Origin: Terrimesophilobacter sp964651535 | Lineage (GTDB): Bacteria > Actinomycetota > Actinomycetes > Actinomycetales > Microbacteriaceae | DNA: 64,000 nt | NCBI GenBank assembly: GCA_964651535.1 | Contig: CAZYYE010000001.1 | Span: 310,001 to 374,000 of the forward strand | Direction: 5' to 3' | Part shown: piece by piece, positions 22,881 to 31,236 of the stretch | Position numbering within the stretch: the stretch's first letter is position 1 | Layout: every line of letters begins with the position of its first letter | Notes under the pieces: model-generated | Databases searched by the model: none | What the model saw: only the letters and a program-made list of their open reading frames with translations | Told to the model about the DNA's origin: nothing | Translations under genes and position numbers: made by a program

Positions 22881-24809
22881 CTAGAGCTCGATCGTTGTTG
22901 GGTGGTTCCTCCGGTAACCCTTTCGTGCGAGCCAGATGCCAGCGATCAGCAGCCCGAGCAGCGCTGCGAGCATCGCTCCGATCGCCACGCCCGTGTAGGC
23001 GAGGGAGCCGGCGCTCATGATGTCAGAACTGACTTCCCCGGTCGGCGTGGTGCCCGGAGTTCCCGGATCGCCCGGAGTTCCCGGACCGCCGGGTCCTCCC
23101 GGCGTGCCAGGTCCGCCCGGCACGCTGGCGTCCACAGCGGGTGCGACGGATGCCGCGGCGAGGCTCAACGTTGTGAGCCCGCCCGATCCGGCCGGTTTCA
23201 GAACGGACACCCTCATCGCCGTTTGCGTGAACACCGTGTTGGTGGCCACTCCGAGGCCGCCGCCGTTCAGCGTCGTCTCCTGCAGGTTGACCCTGATGGA
23301 CAGGATGTTGGACAGCACCCCTTGAACGCCGGCGGACCCGAGCAACCCGGCGTTCGCGTGGCTGAGCAACGATCCGCCGAGCACGCCGCGGAGGACGGGC
23401 ATGATGCCGCCCGCATCGTAGATGCAGCGGCCGAGCTCGAGCCTCAGCGAGGTCAGGATGCGCTCCGTGCTGATCGTCACCGGTATCCCGAGAACCTGCG
23501 CGGACACCGTCGCCGGCGTCTGGCCATTCAGGATGTGGGACACGGTGCCGTGCACGTCGACCGCGACGGACGTCTGCAGTTTGGGCAGAACCGTGGTTGT
23601 CGGCGTGCAGATGAGGGTGCCGAGCAGCTTGCCGAGCACATCGCTCAGGATGTTCCCCTGACTGTCCCGGTACTGGCACGTTTCACCGAGAATCGGTGCC
23701 TGATCAGTGAGCAGGTTCAGGTCGACATCGACATCCAGCATCACGTTGCCGAGCGCGGCGTCGAGACGGGCGAGCACCTGGTCGCTGAGCGCGGCAACGT
23801 TGTGCCCGATGGTCGTCACGATTTTGTTGATGTTCGCGCTCGTGAGGACTTCGGAGTTCACCGGACGGTTGTTGAGGTTGTCTCCGATGAGTTTGTTGAG
23901 GTCGACGGCGACTTTCCCCGTCGTCACGTTGAAACTCACTCCGGATCCGCCCCAGGTCGACGTGAGCAGCTCGGCAACGACGGCCTGCAGGTTGCGCGTG
24001 AGCGTGATCGACACGGATGCATCGCCCGCGAGCGAGAGCGCCGGATTCGACGCGACCAGCACGGCATTCAGGGCCGCCGCGAGGGTGCCGCTCCTGCCGG
24101 CGAGCCGATCGAGCTTGGCGTCCGCCTCATCGACTGCTTTCGTAATGGTCGAGGAGATTCTGGCGAGCGCCGGGCTCGTGAACGTGAGCGTGAGCCCTTC
24201 GATGTAGTAGTCGCCGTCGACGGACTGCAACGTACCGCGGGCGTTGGCGGCGATCGCGCGCACCGCGAGTTTCAGGTCCGCGATCACGGAAACGTAGGAG
24301 TCCTCGATGAGCCGGTCGAGCGAAAGGCTGAGCGCATCGGCGGGGTTCGACTGGTTGGGACCGATGGCCCCGCCCTCTCCTACCGATCCGCTCGCGCCGA
24401 GTGCCACTCCCGACTTCTCCGCGCGAGCATACTGGGAGAGCACGCCGCCGGTCGTCTGGGTGTTGAGCACGGCATCGGGGCTGACCCTGACTGCACCGAT
24501 ATTGATGGGCACGGTGCCGAGCAGGTTGACCGCGAGGGGATCCGCGACTTCCTGCGTCCCCTGCGTTCCGCCGTTCCAGGCGGTCGCGGGCGTGAGGCTC
24601 GCAATCGTGTCGAGGTCGAGCCCCGCGAGCGACCCTGAAAGGAATCTGCCCTGAGCCCACGTGGCGTGTGCGGTGGTGGCGCTCGCAGCGGCAGGTGCCG
24701 CGACGGCGAGAGCGCCGATGATGCCGAGGGTGCCGAGAATGGCGGTAGAGCTGGTGATGATGGATTTCCCGACTGAGCTTCCAGTCCGTCGAATTCGTGC
24801 AGTGAACAC
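22881..24809 (-). CDS. Choice-of-anchor G surface protein with collagen-like stalk and LAYTG sortase signal
   Basis: A 642-residue secreted wall protein. It has a Sec signal (residues about 17-45, ending APAAASATTAHA), a long choice-of-anchor G domain (QGRFLSGSLAGLDLDTI onward, rich in strands), a Gly-Pro stretch of about 20 residues (PGGPGTPGGPGGPGTPG type, near residue 575), then GSLAYTG followed by a hydrophobic segment and a basic tail RKGYRRNHPTTIEL. LAxTG plus membrane anchor plus Arg/Lys tail is the class E sortase pattern, giving covalent attachment to peptidoglycan. No sortase is in the window. An adhesive or structural role is likely but unproven. Confidence 0.85.
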   Translation of the reverse strand: MFTARIRRTGSSVGKSIITSSTAILGTLGIIGALAVAAPAAASATTAHATWAQGRFLSGSLAGLDLDTIASLTPATAWNGGTQGTQEVADPLAVNLLGTVPINIGAVRVSPDAVLNTQTTGGVLSQYARAEKSGVALGASGSVGEGGAIGPNQSNPADALSLSLDRLIEDSYVSVIADLKLAVRAIAANARGTLQSVDGDYYIEGLTLTFTSPALARISSTITKAVDEADAKLDRLAGRSGTLAAALNAVLVASNPALSLAGDASVSITLTRNLQAVVAELLTSTWGGSGVSFNVTTGKVAVDLNKLIGDNLNNRPVNSEVLTSANINKIVTTIGHNVAALSDQVLARLDAALGNVMLDVDVDLNLLTDQAPILGETCQYRDSQGNILSDVLGKLLGTLICTPTTTVLPKLQTSVAVDVHGTVSHILNGQTPATVSAQVLGIPVTISTERILTSLRLELGRCIYDAGGIMPVLRGVLGGSLLSHANAGLLGSAGVQGVLSNILSIRVNLQETTLNGGGLGVATNTVFTQTAMRVSVLKPAGSGGLTTLSLAAASVAPAVDASVPGGPGTPGGPGGPGTPGDPGTPGTTPTGEVSSDIMSAGSLAYTGVAIGAMLAALLGLLIAGIWLARKGYRRNHPTTIEL

Positions 24810-25191
24810 GGCTGGTACCTTCCCTTATCCATAGAGGATCCAGGAAACGTGTCAGGCGACTGCTCGTGACAACTCGGGATATTGGAACGAAGGAAGCCGC
24901 CTGTGTTCAGCTTCCCGGTGTCCTATTGAGTTGAAGGAGCGGATTCGCGAATACGGTTAGGGACCGTGGGTACATCCGCAAATCTGCCCACTTACCTGAA
25001 CAGACTCGTCTGCTCACGATTTATGACGCGAAAGTTGAATATTCTTTTCTGGACCCTGCGAGCTTTGCGCGCGCATACCCGGGTCGCTTACACTGGTTCG
25101 AGGTAGTTGAAATCTGCCATGCTTTCGTGCGCCAATTTTTGGCAGAAACCCTCGGGCCGTCGTCGCGAATCCATGGCGTTTGGCACTGCTT
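24810..25191. other. 382-bp intergenic region, no gene seen
   Basis: This divergent gap separates the surface-protein gene from tRNA-Trp. It holds a short stem GGAAGC/GCTTCC (12-base loop) near 24890-24925 and, toward the tRNA, TTGCGC and TACACT 18 bp apart (ending 25094), a possible tRNA promoter with a start near 25101. The open frame at 25021-25206 on the minus strand has non-coding composition and overlaps the tRNA. Base composition here is more AT-rich than the neighbours. Confidence 0.5.
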
Positions 25192-25264
25192 AGGGCGGTG
25201 GCTCAATTGGTAGAGCAGCGGTCTCCAAAACCGCAGGTTGCAGGTTCGAGTCCTGTCCGCCCTG
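25192..25264 (+). tRNA. tRNA-Trp (CCA)
   Basis: A 73-nt cloverleaf: acceptor stem AGGGCGG/CCGCCCT with discriminator G, D-arm GCTCAATTGGTAGAGC, anticodon stem GCGGT/ACCGC with loop CTCCAAA (anticodon CCA at 25225-25227), and T-arm with GTTCGAGTC. It is not followed by an encoded CCA (GCAG). It lies 86 bp before secE, as in many actinobacteria. Confidence 0.97.
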
Positions 25265-25349
25265 CAGCTGGATTCGGGCGAATGCTCGTGCCAGCGCGAG
25301 TACGACCGGTCACCGTGGCCGGCTGAGCACCATCCGGAAGGTAGCCAAC

Positions 25350-25628
25350 GTGGCGAGAAGAGTAGCCGACGAACCCAGTGAGGACATCGTCGCCAATGCC
25401 AAGATGGATCGCGCCAAAATGCGCGGACCGTTCGGCAAGATTGCGCTGTTTCTGCGTCAGGTGATGAACGAGCTCCGGAAGGTCATCACGCCGACCCGCA
25501 AGGAACTCATCAGTTACACCGGCGTCGTCCTGGTGTTCGTGGTGTTCATGATGGCGATAGTTTCGCTGCTCGACCTGGCGTTCGGGACGGGCGTCGGCTA
25601 CATCTTCGGAAATGGTCCGACTCAGTAA
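25350..25628 (+). CDS. secE: Preprotein translocase subunit SecE
   Basis: A 92-residue Sec translocon subunit that stabilises SecY. It has the cytoplasmic amphipathic block FLRQVMNELRKVITPTRKEL and a single C-terminal membrane helix (YTGVVLVFVVFMMAIVSLLD), with a short polar N-terminal extension typical of actinobacteria. The start is GTG at 25350. It lies between tRNA-Trp and nusG, the conserved arrangement. Confidence 0.96.
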   Translation: MARRVADEPSEDIVANAKMDRAKMRGPFGKIALFLRQVMNELRKVITPTRKELISYTGVVLVFVVFMMAIVSLLDLAFGTGVGYIFGNGPTQ

Positions 25629-25706
25629 TTGCTTCGCGCGACTGCGCGGCCGTGTACGTGCGATCTGTCCCAAAGGGCGGATCCCAAGAAAATGGAATGA
25701 GATTCA

Positions 25707-26648
25707 GTGCCTGACAAGGAGTTAGACAAACTCGAAGACCTCGACCTTGCGACTGCCACCGAGCAGTCTTCCGAGGTCGCGGAAGCGCAGGAAGGCGATG
25801 TGCTTGAGAAAGAAGTTGCCGCCGACGCGCTCGCGGCAGAGCGTGAGCTGAACGTGGTCGGAATGAAGCTCGTCGGCGAAGGCGAGGGCGTCGAGGCGAA
25901 GCTCGAGGCGGCACTCGATGTCGTGCGGTCCGCGTCGGACCCGGAAGCGGATGCCGCAGTGGCGGATGCCAAGGAGGAGATCGCGGCACAGGAGGCCGTC
26001 GACGAGGCTGCAGCCGAGGCCGCGGAAGTCGAGGTCGACCCGTATGCGGAATTCCGCGCCGAGCTCAAGGCCAAGCCGGGCAAGTGGTACGTGATCCACT
26101 CCTACGCGGGATTCGAGAAGCGCGTGAAGTCGAACATCGAGAACCGCCGCGTGAGCATGGCCATGGAGGATTACGTCTTCGAGGTGCAGGTTCCCATGGA
26201 GGATGTCGTCGAGATCAAGAACGGCCAGCGCAAGCTCGTCAACCGCGTGCGCATTCCCGGGTATGTGCTTGTTCGCATGGAGCTCAACGAAGACAGCTGG
26301 TCGGTCGTGCGCCACACCCCCGGCGTCACCGGATTCGTGGGCAACTCGCACAACCCGACCCCGCTGCGGTTCGAGGAGGCGTTCTCGATGCTGCAAAGCC
26401 TCGTCCAGATCGTCGAAGCACCCGCGAAGGCCGGCGCAAAGGGCGGCAAGTCGACGGCGCGAAGCATTCCGCAGGAAGTCGATTTCGAGGTCGGAGAGAC
26501 CATCACGATCAAGGAAGGCTCGTTCGCGGGCCTGCCGGGATCCATCAGCGAGATCAAGCCGGAGAGTGGCAAGCTCACGGTGCTCGTCTCGCTCTTCGAG
26601 CGTGAAACCCCGGTCGAACTCAGCTTCGACCAGGTCACCAAGCTCTAA
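25707..26648 (+). CDS. nusG: Transcription elongation/antitermination factor NusG
   Basis: A 313-residue NusG that binds RNA polymerase and links transcription to translation and Rho. The first ~120 residues are an acidic, Ala/Glu-rich arm found in actinobacteria. The NGN domain follows (KWYVIHSYAGFEKRVKSNIENR, then VRIPGYVLVRMELNEDSW and VTGFVGNS) and a C-terminal KOW domain (FEVGETITIKEGSFAGLPGS). The start is GTG at 25707, with AAGGAAC-like purines weak but the next in-frame start lies inside the acidic arm. It belongs to the secE-nusG-rplK-rplA transcript. Confidence 0.96.
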   Translation: MPDKELDKLEDLDLATATEQSSEVAEAQEGDVLEKEVAADALAAERELNVVGMKLVGEGEGVEAKLEAALDVVRSASDPEADAAVADAKEEIAAQEAVDEAAAEAAEVEVDPYAEFRAELKAKPGKWYVIHSYAGFEKRVKSNIENRRVSMAMEDYVFEVQVPMEDVVEIKNGQRKLVNRVRIPGYVLVRMELNEDSWSVVRHTPGVTGFVGNSHNPTPLRFEEAFSMLQSLVQIVEAPAKAGAKGGKSTARSIPQEVDFEVGETITIKEGSFAGLPGSISEIKPESGKLTVLVSLFERETPVELSFDQVTKL

Positions 26649-26722
26649 CCCCACAAACCACCGCATCCGGTCCGGATGTCGGGAGCGTCATCCAACCGGA
26701 TGGCACGACAGTAAGGAAAACA

Positions 26723-27154
26723 ATGGCACCGAAGAAGAAGGTCACTGGGCTCATCAAGCTCCAGATTCAGGCCGGCGCCGCGAACCCTGCACCGCCCATC
26801 GGGCCGGCGCTCGGCCAGCACGGCGTGAACATCATGGAGTTCTGCAAGGCGTACAACGCAGCGACGGAGTCGCAGCGCGGCAACGTCATTCCCGTGGAGA
26901 TCACGGTGTACGAGGACCGCTCGTTCACGTTCATCCTGAAGACCCCGCCCGCCGCGGAGCTCATCAAGAAGGCGGCCGGCGTCCAAAAGGGTTCAGGTAC
27001 TCCGCACACCGAGAAGGTCGGCAAGCTGTCCAAGGATTCGCTGCGCCAGATCGCGGAGACGAAGATGGCCGACCTCAACGCGAACGACGTCGAAGCGGCA
27101 GAGAAGATCATCGCGGGCACCGCCCGTTCGATGGGGATCACGGTGGAGGCGTAA
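26723..27154 (+). CDS. rplK: 50S ribosomal protein L11
   Basis: A 143-residue L11 that forms the base of the ribosomal stalk and binds 23S rRNA of the GTPase centre. It begins MAPKKKVTGLIKLQIQAG and contains the conserved NPAPPIGPALGQHG and IMEFCKAYNAA blocks, then the rRNA-binding C-terminus SKDSLRQIAETKMADLNAND. AAGGAAAAC precedes the ATG. It lies 74 bp after nusG and 2 bp before rplA. Confidence 0.98.
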   Translation: MAPKKKVTGLIKLQIQAGAANPAPPIGPALGQHGVNIMEFCKAYNAATESQRGNVIPVEITVYEDRSFTFILKTPPAAELIKKAAGVQKGSGTPHTEKVGKLSKDSLRQIAETKMADLNANDVEAAEKIIAGTARSMGITVEA

Positions 27155-27156
27155 TC

Positions 27157-27846
27157 ATGGCTACGAAATCCAAGGCATACCGCGCCGCTGCCGAAAAGCT
27201 GGAGGCAGGGAAGTACTACACGCCGCGCGAAGCGGTGGGCATCGCCCGCACGACGGGTTCGGCGAAGTTCGACTCCACGGTCGAAGTTGCCCTCAAGCTC
27301 GGCGTCGACCCGCGCAAGGCGGATCAGATGGTGCGCGGCACGGTCATCCTGCCGCACGGTACGGGCAAGACGGCGCGCGTGATCGTGTTCGCGACAGGCC
27401 CCGCCGCAGAGGCGGCCATCGCTGCCGGCGCGGATGAGGTCGGCGGCGCCGAGCTCATCGAGAAGGTCGCGGGCGGGTACACGAACTTCGACGCGGCGGT
27501 CTCGACACCGGAGCTCATGGGCCAGGTCGGCCGCCTCGGAAAGGTATTGGGTCCGCGCGGCCTCATGCCGAACCCGAAGACCGGCACCGTGACCCCGGAC
27601 CCGGCGAAGGCCGTTTCCGACATCAAGGGCGGAAAGATCGAGTTCCGCGTCGACAAACACTCCAACGTGCACTTCATCGTCGGGAAGGCCTCGTTCACTG
27701 AGGACCAGCTCGCGGAGAACACGGCGGCCGCGCTCGACGAGATCGTCCGTTCGAAGCCGAGCTCGTCGAAGGGCCGGTACGTGCTCAAGGGCACGGTGTC
27801 GACCACGTTCGGTCCCGGCATCCCGCTGGATGTCACGGTGATCTAG
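27157..27846 (+). CDS. rplA: 50S ribosomal protein L1
   Basis: A 229-residue L1 that binds 23S rRNA at the L1 stalk and, in other bacteria, represses the L11-L1 operon by binding its mRNA. It shows FDSTVEVALKLGVDPRKADQ, RGTVILPHGTGK and the conserved LMGQVGRLGKVLGPRGLMPNPK block. The start ATG is 2 bp after the rplK stop. A hairpin follows 15 bp after the stop. Confidence 0.98.
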   Translation: MATKSKAYRAAAEKLEAGKYYTPREAVGIARTTGSAKFDSTVEVALKLGVDPRKADQMVRGTVILPHGTGKTARVIVFATGPAAEAAIAAGADEVGGAELIEKVAGGYTNFDAAVSTPELMGQVGRLGKVLGPRGLMPNPKTGTVTPDPAKAVSDIKGGKIEFRVDKHSNVHFIVGKASFTEDQLAENTAAALDEIVRSKPSSSKGRYVLKGTVSTTFGPGIPLDVTVI

Positions 27847-27861
27847 CAGGAACGCTCTGAA

Positions 27862-27892
27862 CGAAGGGTCTCGCCATACGCGGGGCCCTTCG
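27862..27892. terminator. Bidirectional terminator between rplA and the oxidoreductase gene
   Basis: A 7-bp stem CGAAGGG/CCCTTCG (17-base centre with extra internal pairing) sits between two convergent stop codons. There is no long T-run on either strand. Confidence 0.6.
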
Positions 27893-27896
27893 CCGG

Positions 27897-28853
27897 TTAA
27901 TGCGCGAGCACGAGCTTGCCGCGCGTGTGGCCCTCCTCCAGGAGCCGGTGCGCGGCGGCCGCCTGGGCGAGCGGAAACTCGCGTTCGATGTGCACCTTGA
28001 GTTCTCCGCCGTCGATGAGCTCGGCGATGGCAGCGAGTGTCGCCGTGTCGGAGAGGGCGTGGATGTCCGTCGCCCGCACGCCCGCCGCCGCCGCATCCGA
28101 CCTGAACTCGGGCCAGCTCCCCGTGGGGACACTGAGAAGCATCCCGTTCGGGCGCAGGACGCCGAGCGAACGCGTCCCTGTCGAGTCGTGGACGTTGCCG
28201 ATGAGGTCGACGACGAGATCGATGTCTCCTGTTTCCTCTTCGAACCGGGTGTTGCGGTAGTCGATGACTTCGTTGGCGCCGAGCTCCTTGAGCCAATCCG
28301 TGTTCCGTTCGGATGCCGTGGCGACGATGTACGCGCCGGCCCGCCGCGCGAGCTGCACAGCGAAGTGCCCCACGCCGCCGGCCGCAGCATGGATGAGAAC
28401 GCGCTGGCCGGGCTCCACGGCACCGACGGAGTTGATGCACCCCCAGGCGGTGAGCGCAGCGCACGGGACGGCGGCCGCATGCACTGCGGAGATCGTTCGG
28501 GGTGCACGCGCGATCGCGATGACCGGAACGGTCACGAACTCGGCGTAACTTCCGCCGACGCGGGGAAACGGGACCATTCCATACACTCGGTCGCCGGGCC
28601 GAAACGGATGCGCGTCGAACGGGCCGCGGACGATCGTTCCGCAGAAATCGACGCCGATCACGGCCGGATAGTCCCGGATGAACCGGGATGACCCCTGACC
28701 CGCCCTGGTTTTCGCGTCCGTCGGATTGACGCCCGCCGCGCTCACCCGAACGATCGCTTCGCCGATGGCGGGTTCCACCATGGGAATCTCTCGCTCCACC
28801 AAGACGTCCGGCGAACCGGTGGCGTCGATGACCATTGCGCGCATCGTCGCCAT
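27897..28853 (-). CDS. NADP-dependent quinone-oxidoreductase-type MDR protein
   Basis: A 318-residue medium-chain dehydrogenase/reductase of the zinc-free quinone oxidoreductase branch. The nucleotide site reads AAAGGVGHFAVQLA (about residues 157-170), and VIGVDFCGTIV and PGDRVYGMVPF are family blocks; the usual Zn-binding Cys quartet is absent. Such enzymes reduce quinones or enoyl/keto compounds with NADPH. It lies convergent to rplA and interrupts the ribosomal-protein region. The ATG at 28853 (MATMRAMVI) is used; ATG codons three and six residues on are alternatives. Confidence 0.85.
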   Translation of the reverse strand: MATMRAMVIDATGSPDVLVEREIPMVEPAIGEAIVRVSAAGVNPTDAKTRAGQGSSRFIRDYPAVIGVDFCGTIVRGPFDAHPFRPGDRVYGMVPFPRVGGSYAEFVTVPVIAIARAPRTISAVHAAAVPCAALTAWGCINSVGAVEPGQRVLIHAAAGGVGHFAVQLARRAGAYIVATASERNTDWLKELGANEVIDYRNTRFEEETGDIDLVVDLIGNVHDSTGTRSLGVLRPNGMLLSVPTGSWPEFRSDAAAAGVRATDIHALSDTATLAAIAELIDGGELKVHIEREFPLAQAAAAHRLLEEGHTRGKLVLAH

Positions 28854-28925
28854 GCCACAACGCTAGCGCGTCGCCCGCGTCGCCCGGGATCCGTCCGATT
28901 CCGCCGACGTTCTCCCGGCGCGCCT

Positions 28926-29525
28926 TCAGCGGCCCAAGAGGCCCAGAAGCTGGTCTGCGAGCACGACGAGTCGGTGGATCTCGTTGTCGTCCCGATCCAC
29001 CCATTTCACGCAGGGCTCAGGCCCGACGGGCACGAAGTCGCTGTGCTGCTCCCACACCACGAGAGTGCGTTCCGCGCCCAGCACATACTGCTGCCACCAC
29101 ACCTGGCGCAGGTAGCTGCGGGGGATGCTGCGCCACGCCTTCGTGGTCGTCTTGATCTCGGCGAGTTCGATGCGGCCGTTGCGGGCGCGGATGCCGTCCG
29201 GGGTGGCAAGATGCCGCTCGTTCGATTCCGCGTGGAACAAGTCGAGGCTCGGCTCGATGCCGTGCACCGCGCGAACCCAGCGCGCAATCTCCGGCTCCCT
29301 CGCGCGCCCGTGATCGGTATACGCATTTCCGGTGAACGAGCGCCCGAACAGTTTCTCCCGAGCGACAACCTGAAGCGCGTGCACGCTGGACAGCCGGGCG
29401 ACGTCGCTTGCGGTCACGCCTCCGCTGCGCGCTTTCAGCCACGCGGCCTGGTTGGCGGAGTTCGCCACGATGCGTGCGCGGTGATCCGAACCGGGTTCGG
29501 TCCACAATGCGGGCTGATACGTCAC
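28926..29525 (-). CDS. YqaJ-family viral recombinase/exonuclease-like protein
   Basis: A 199-residue PD-(D/E)xK nuclease of the YqaJ/lambda-exonuclease group. The core order is visible: helix SANQAAWLKARSGGVTASDVA, Glu in GRAREPEIARWV, Asp in ATPDGI, ELAEIKTTTK (ExK) and QVWWQQYVLG with the C-terminal Gln. The start is GTG at 29525 (VTYQPALW); the frame extends 30 codons further but that part is Arg/Pro-rich and unlike the family. In phages these proteins trim 5' ends for recombination, usually with a RecT partner; no such partner or phage gene is nearby, so this is an orphan host copy. Confidence 0.8.
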   Translation of the reverse strand: MTYQPALWTEPGSDHRARIVANSANQAAWLKARSGGVTASDVARLSSVHALQVVAREKLFGRSFTGNAYTDHGRAREPEIARWVRAVHGIEPSLDLFHAESNERHLATPDGIRARNGRIELAEIKTTTKAWRSIPRSYLRQVWWQQYVLGAERTLVVWEQHSDFVPVGPEPCVKWVDRDDNEIHRLVVLADQLLGLLGR

Positions 29526-29668
29526 GTCCCCATTCTGCCTGCCGCATCCCGCTCTCGCGGTATCCGGATGCCAGCGTGGTCGATCTGGCGTGGAAGCGCA
29601 CGGCCGTGCCAACACTCGTGGCGTCTTGACGCCGGTGCGGGGCGGGGGGTGGCAGACTGGGTTGGCCC

Positions 29669-30445
29669 ATGAACTCGAAGGGTCACTCGTTGAGAAGGTC
29701 GATGCTCGGGAGCATTGCGACTGTCGTCGTCGTGCTCACTCTCGGGTTCCTGGGCGCGTCTCCGGCGAGCGCCGACGATTCGCCGAAGATTCCGCAGGAA
29801 GTCGCAGACTACTTCGCGAATGGCCTCATTCCTCGGCTCATCGACCTGTATGGCTCGGGCGACGGCGTTACCGCGGGGACGGATTTCGACGCGACGACGA
29901 CGGTGGGCGGGATTTCGCGCGTGTTCGAATGGACTCCCGACTTTCTGGCCGGCAAGTTCACGGACGAACCGACGCGGCTGACCAACAACTGGGTCGCACC
30001 GGTGAGCGTGCGGGGCGAGATCCTCGGACTTGCGACGGTGTGGATCAACCCCGCAACGGACCTGCCGGAGCTCTCCTCCTTCGATTCCCCTGAGCTTGCT
30101 CGGGGGCTCGCGGCCGCACCGGACACGTCGAGACTCGTCCATGACGCGGCGCGTCAGGCGTGGTTCGCGGTCAGCGGCAAATCGTTGACGCCGCTTGTGG
30201 CGGGCACGTCGCGCGTGACGGGCACGACGACGACGGATGCCTACCAGCTTTCCATCGCCACCCGCACCGTGCCGCGGCCGTCTGGTTTCTCGGGGGTGGC
30301 GATCTCCGCTCTCGTGCTCGGGCTCGTGATTCTCGGTCTTGCGGTGTTTGTGCTCCTGCCCGTCGGCAAGCGCGACAAGGACGATCCGCTGGATGGCGAG
30401 GGCGCGGAGCTCGACGAAGAGCTTGCCCACTCTGACGACGGCTGA
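29669..30445 (+). CDS. Secreted, C-terminally membrane-anchored protein of unknown function
   Basis: A 258-residue protein with a Sec signal peptide (about residues 10-36, ending SPASA), an extracellular domain of ~165 residues without Cys, a C-terminal membrane helix (GVAISALVLGLVILGLAVFVLL) and a 30-residue acidic cytoplasmic tail (DDPLDGEGAELDEEL). The domain has repeated Trp/Phe-containing strands (FEWTPDFLAGKF, TVWINPATDLPEL, AWFAVSGKSLTPL). No family is recognised. It is divergent from the YqaJ gene and immediately upstream of the L10 leader. Confidence 0.7.
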   Translation: MNSKGHSLRRSMLGSIATVVVVLTLGFLGASPASADDSPKIPQEVADYFANGLIPRLIDLYGSGDGVTAGTDFDATTTVGGISRVFEWTPDFLAGKFTDEPTRLTNNWVAPVSVRGEILGLATVWINPATDLPELSSFDSPELARGLAAAPDTSRLVHDAARQAWFAVSGKSLTPLVAGTSRVTGTTTTDAYQLSIATRTVPRPSGFSGVAISALVLGLVILGLAVFVLLPVGKRDKDDPLDGEGAELDEELAHSDDG

Positions 30446-30447
30446 GT

Positions 30448-30476
30448 TTGTGGCGCGGAGTCGGACAGGATAGTCT
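30448..30476 (+). promoter_or_regulatory. rplJL promoter
   Basis: TTGTGG (30448-30453) and TAGTCT (30471-30476) lie 17 bp apart, immediately before the L10 leader RNA. The position fits; both boxes are weak matches. Confidence 0.4.
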
Positions 30477-30477
30477 T

Positions 30478-30624
30478 GACGAAGCCAAAGACCGCTGGTC
30501 CGGCATGCCCGCAAGGTTGTGCCGCTAAGAATCGCTCAAGCGATTGCCCGCGCAGGTGTGTGAGGTAGTCATCCCGATTTTTCGGTTTCCTGCTCCGTGC
30601 GCTTGCGCCGGAGCTTTTTCTTTT
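30478..30624 (+). ncRNA. Ribosomal protein L10 leader (rplJL attenuator)
   Basis: The leader contains the actinobacterial L10-leader signatures AAGCCAAAGACCGCTGG and the AATCGCTCAAGCGATTG stem, and ends in an intrinsic terminator: GCTCCG/CGGAGC (30592-30614) followed by TTTTTCTTTT. In this RNA family, L10(L12)4 binds the leader and controls rplJL read-through or translation. The first gene starts 38 bp later. Confidence 0.85.
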
Positions 30625-30662
30625 GCCGTGTGCCGGCGGTCACCAACAACATGAGGAGTGCC

Positions 30663-31172
30663 ATGGCGAACAAGGATGCAACGGTCGCCGAGCTCACGGA
30701 ACATTTCCGGAACTCGAACGCCGCCCTGCTCACCGAGTACCGCGGACTCACTGTCGCCCAGCTCAAGAATTTGCGCATGTCGATCAGTGAGCACGCAACC
30801 TACGCCGTGGTGAAGAACACGCTGACCAAGATTGCCGCGAATGCGGCCGGAATCAACTCGTTTGACAGCGAGTTGGTCGGCCCGTCGGCAATCGCATTCG
30901 TACACGGCGACACTGTCGCCGTTGCGAAGGTTCTTCGTGACTTCGCCAAGGCGAACCCTCTGCTCGTCATCAAGGGCGGTTACTTCGACGGTAACCACCT
31001 CAGTGCGGCGGAGGTCACCAAACTCGCCGAACTCGAAAGCCGGGAGGTGCTGCTGGCGAAGCTGGCCGGTGCCTTCAAGCAGTCGCTGTTCGGCGCGGCC
31101 TACCTGTTCAACGCACCGCTGTCGAAGACCGTTCGCACGGTCGACGCGCTGCGCGTGAAGCAGGAAGCCTGA
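30663..31172 (+). CDS. rplJ: 50S ribosomal protein L10
   Basis: A 169-residue stalk-base protein that carries L7/L12 dimers. It begins MANKDATVAELTEHF and shows ALLTEYRGLTVAQLKNLR, VVKNTLTKIAA and the C-terminal L12-binding helix. The ATG has AGGAGTG 5-6 bases upstream; an earlier in-frame ATG lies inside the leader and is rejected. It is controlled by the L10 leader. Confidence 0.97.
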   Translation: MANKDATVAELTEHFRNSNAALLTEYRGLTVAQLKNLRMSISEHATYAVVKNTLTKIAANAAGINSFDSELVGPSAIAFVHGDTVAVAKVLRDFAKANPLLVIKGGYFDGNHLSAAEVTKLAELESREVLLAKLAGAFKQSLFGAAYLFNAPLSKTVRTVDALRVKQEA

Positions 31173-31236
31173 TTCGAAAAACCTCGCCGAATCGTTTCGG
31201 CGGATCAGTTCAACAACGTAAGCAAAGGAGAAAACC

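Noticed and set aside
21831..24638. A 935-codon plus-strand frame across the aminotransferase and surface-protein genes
   Set aside because: It crosses a terminator and a gene boundary and has no recognisable domain; it is a shadow of the minus-strand genes.
24810..25191. Possible small gene or non-coding RNA in the gap before tRNA-Trp
   Set aside because: No ribosome site plus codon-like periodicity, and no terminator-like stem with T-run other than weak pairs; nothing supports a feature beyond a promoter.
25021..25206. A 61-codon minus-strand frame in the tRNA-Trp upstream region
   Set aside because: Non-coding composition, no ribosome site, and it runs into the tRNA gene.
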